DNA from: an uncultured Erysipelotrichaceae bacterium
GTDB taxonomy: Bacteria > Bacillota_I > Bacilli_A > Erysipelotrichales > Erysipelotrichaceae
Direction of reading: 5' to 3'
DNA length: 14,551 nt
Assembly: GCA_902795875.1 (NCBI GenBank)
Contig: CADBND010000245.1
Span: forward strand, 1-14,551
The translations under genes and the position numbers were made by a program. Below are positions 13,941 through 14,551 of the stretch, in pieces; the first letter of the stretch is position 1; each line of letters starts with the position of its first letter. The notes beneath the pieces were generated by a model that ran no database searches, was not told where the DNA came from, and saw only the letters and a program-made list of their open reading frames with translations.

Positions 13941-14551
13941 TTAGAAGAAATCCTCCTCATCTTTGCTTTCGACACCTTTAGCTGTCAGTTCGTTCTTAAG
14001 GTCGATCAGTTTCTTGTTGGAGAAGAACATCGTGATCGCGATAGCGGCTGCCAGGATGGCGATCGCAAGCGTATCAAGATGCAGATAAGCTGCCAGAACA
14101 TAACCTACGAAGAAGAAGATACCGACTTCTCCGTCCCAGATCATTGAGGTCAGGATCGCGAAACCGACGGCAGTCATCATGCCGGAAGCGGCATTGAGAC
14201 CGGTCATGACCCAGCCCGGAAGGATGTTCAGGAAGTTGTTCAGACCTTCGACACCGTAGGCAACGGCGATGAACATGACGACGGTCGGGACAAGCTGATA
14301 CAGTGCGGAGAAGATGTAGTTCTGGATACAGAACTTGTTCATGTCTTCCTGCGCAAGTTTTTCCCAATAAGGGACAAGCGGTGCTGCGACCAGAGCCATT
14401 TCCAGAGCTCCGAAGCTTGACATGACTGCGCCGATCGGCATCGCGATCGCGAGACCTGCTTCCTGCGTAGCACCATTGAGGATGGTGAATGCTACTGCGA
14501 TGATACTTGCTGAAGTTGCATCAGCCGGTACGGCACCACCGATAGCGGATA
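13941..14551 (-). CDS. PTS system mannose-family EIIC component, N-terminus off the window
   Basis: This is an integral membrane subunit of the same PTS, running off the right edge. About 202 C-terminal residues are visible. The visible start of the frame reads SAIGGAVPADATSASIIAVAF, then QEAGLAIAMPIGAV. This is the conserved EIIC core (GG.PADA.TAS followed by A.AIPIG), so the reading frame clearly continues past the internal ATG at 14441. Further hydrophobic segments are LVPTVVMFIAVAYGV, a glycine-rich segment GLNAASGMMTAVGFAILTSM, FFFVGYVLAAYL and LAIAILAAAIAITMFF. A charged cytoplasmic tail ends in EEDFF. The tail's Glu-Glu-Asp codons double as the ribosome site for EIID, so the two are tightly coupled. 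EIIA and EIIB are presumably encoded beyond the edge. Confidence 0.92.
   Translation of the reverse strand, partial: SAIGGAVPADATSASIIAVAFTILNGATQEAGLAIAMPIGAVMSSFGALEMALVAAPLVPYWEKLAQEDMNKFCIQNYIFSALYQLVPTVVMFIAVAYGVEGLNNFLNILPGWVMTGLNAASGMMTAVGFAILTSMIWDGEVGIFFFVGYVLAAYLHLDTLAIAILAAAIAITMFFSNKKLIDLKNELTAKGVESKDEEDFF

Noticed and set aside
14441..14452. The 12-bp palindrome TCGCGATCGCGA
   Set aside because: It lies within conserved EIIC codons (Leu-Ala-Ile-Ala). It is a by-product of codon choice in an alanine- and isoleucine-rich segment rather than a site.
1..14551. CRISPR arrays, tRNA or rRNA genes, insertion sequences
   Set aside because: I saw no regularly spaced direct repeats, cloverleaf-like sequences, ribosomal RNA signatures or transposase motifs on either strand.

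Overview
The window looks like a piece of a Bacillota (Firmicutes) chromosome with GC content near one half. I infer an anaerobic, fermentative gut-type lineage, perhaps Erysipelotrichia or Clostridia. The evidence is AddAB rather than RecBCD, strong GGAGG-type ribosome binding sites, mannose-family PTS genes, a ferredoxin-fused aldo/keto reductase and a BspA-like leucine-rich-repeat protein. No rRNA, tRNA, CRISPR array, insertion sequence or phage gene is visible.

Layout, left to right. (1) 1-1813, minus strand: tdh followed by kbl (kbl cut by the window edge), overlapping by ATGA. This is the two-step conversion of threonine to glycine plus acetyl-CoA. (2) 1943-3133, plus strand: an aldo/keto reductase with a C-terminal double-cluster ferredoxin module, divergent from tdh. 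(3) 3160-4140, minus strand: a WYL-domain transcription regulator, convergent with the reductase across a shared hairpin terminator that contains the regulator's stop codon. (4) 4305-4986, plus strand: a compact toxin-antitoxin cassette made of a RelB/DinJ-like antitoxin and a PIN-domain toxin. Its consensus promoter has the -10 box buried in a 16-bp perfect palindrome. (5) 4987-5261: a 275-base gap with a probable terminator and a short start-less open frame. (6) 5262-11199, plus strand: addB-addA, the double-strand-break resection helicase-nuclease. AddA has all helicase and nuclease motifs. AddB keeps its nuclease and iron-sulfur residues but is short and has a decayed Walker A. (7) 11236-11745, minus strand: a small leucine-rich-repeat protein, convergent with addA across a strong hairpin terminator. 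(8) 11924-14551, minus strand: the end of a mannose-type PTS operon (EIIC partial, EIID, terminator) followed by a two-SIS-domain sugar-phosphate enzyme. The order resembles fructoselysine/glucoselysine (gfr-type) systems.

The right and left ends are catabolic (Amadori-type or amino-sugar uptake, threonine breakdown), and the middle is DNA repair plus a toxin-antitoxin cassette. The most distinctive signals are the toxin-antitoxin promoter with its helically phased half-sites, the RelB-PIN pairing, the degenerate AddB ATP site, and an unexplained perfect hairpin between the PTS terminator and the SIS gene. I did not find a convincing wholly new multi-gene system.
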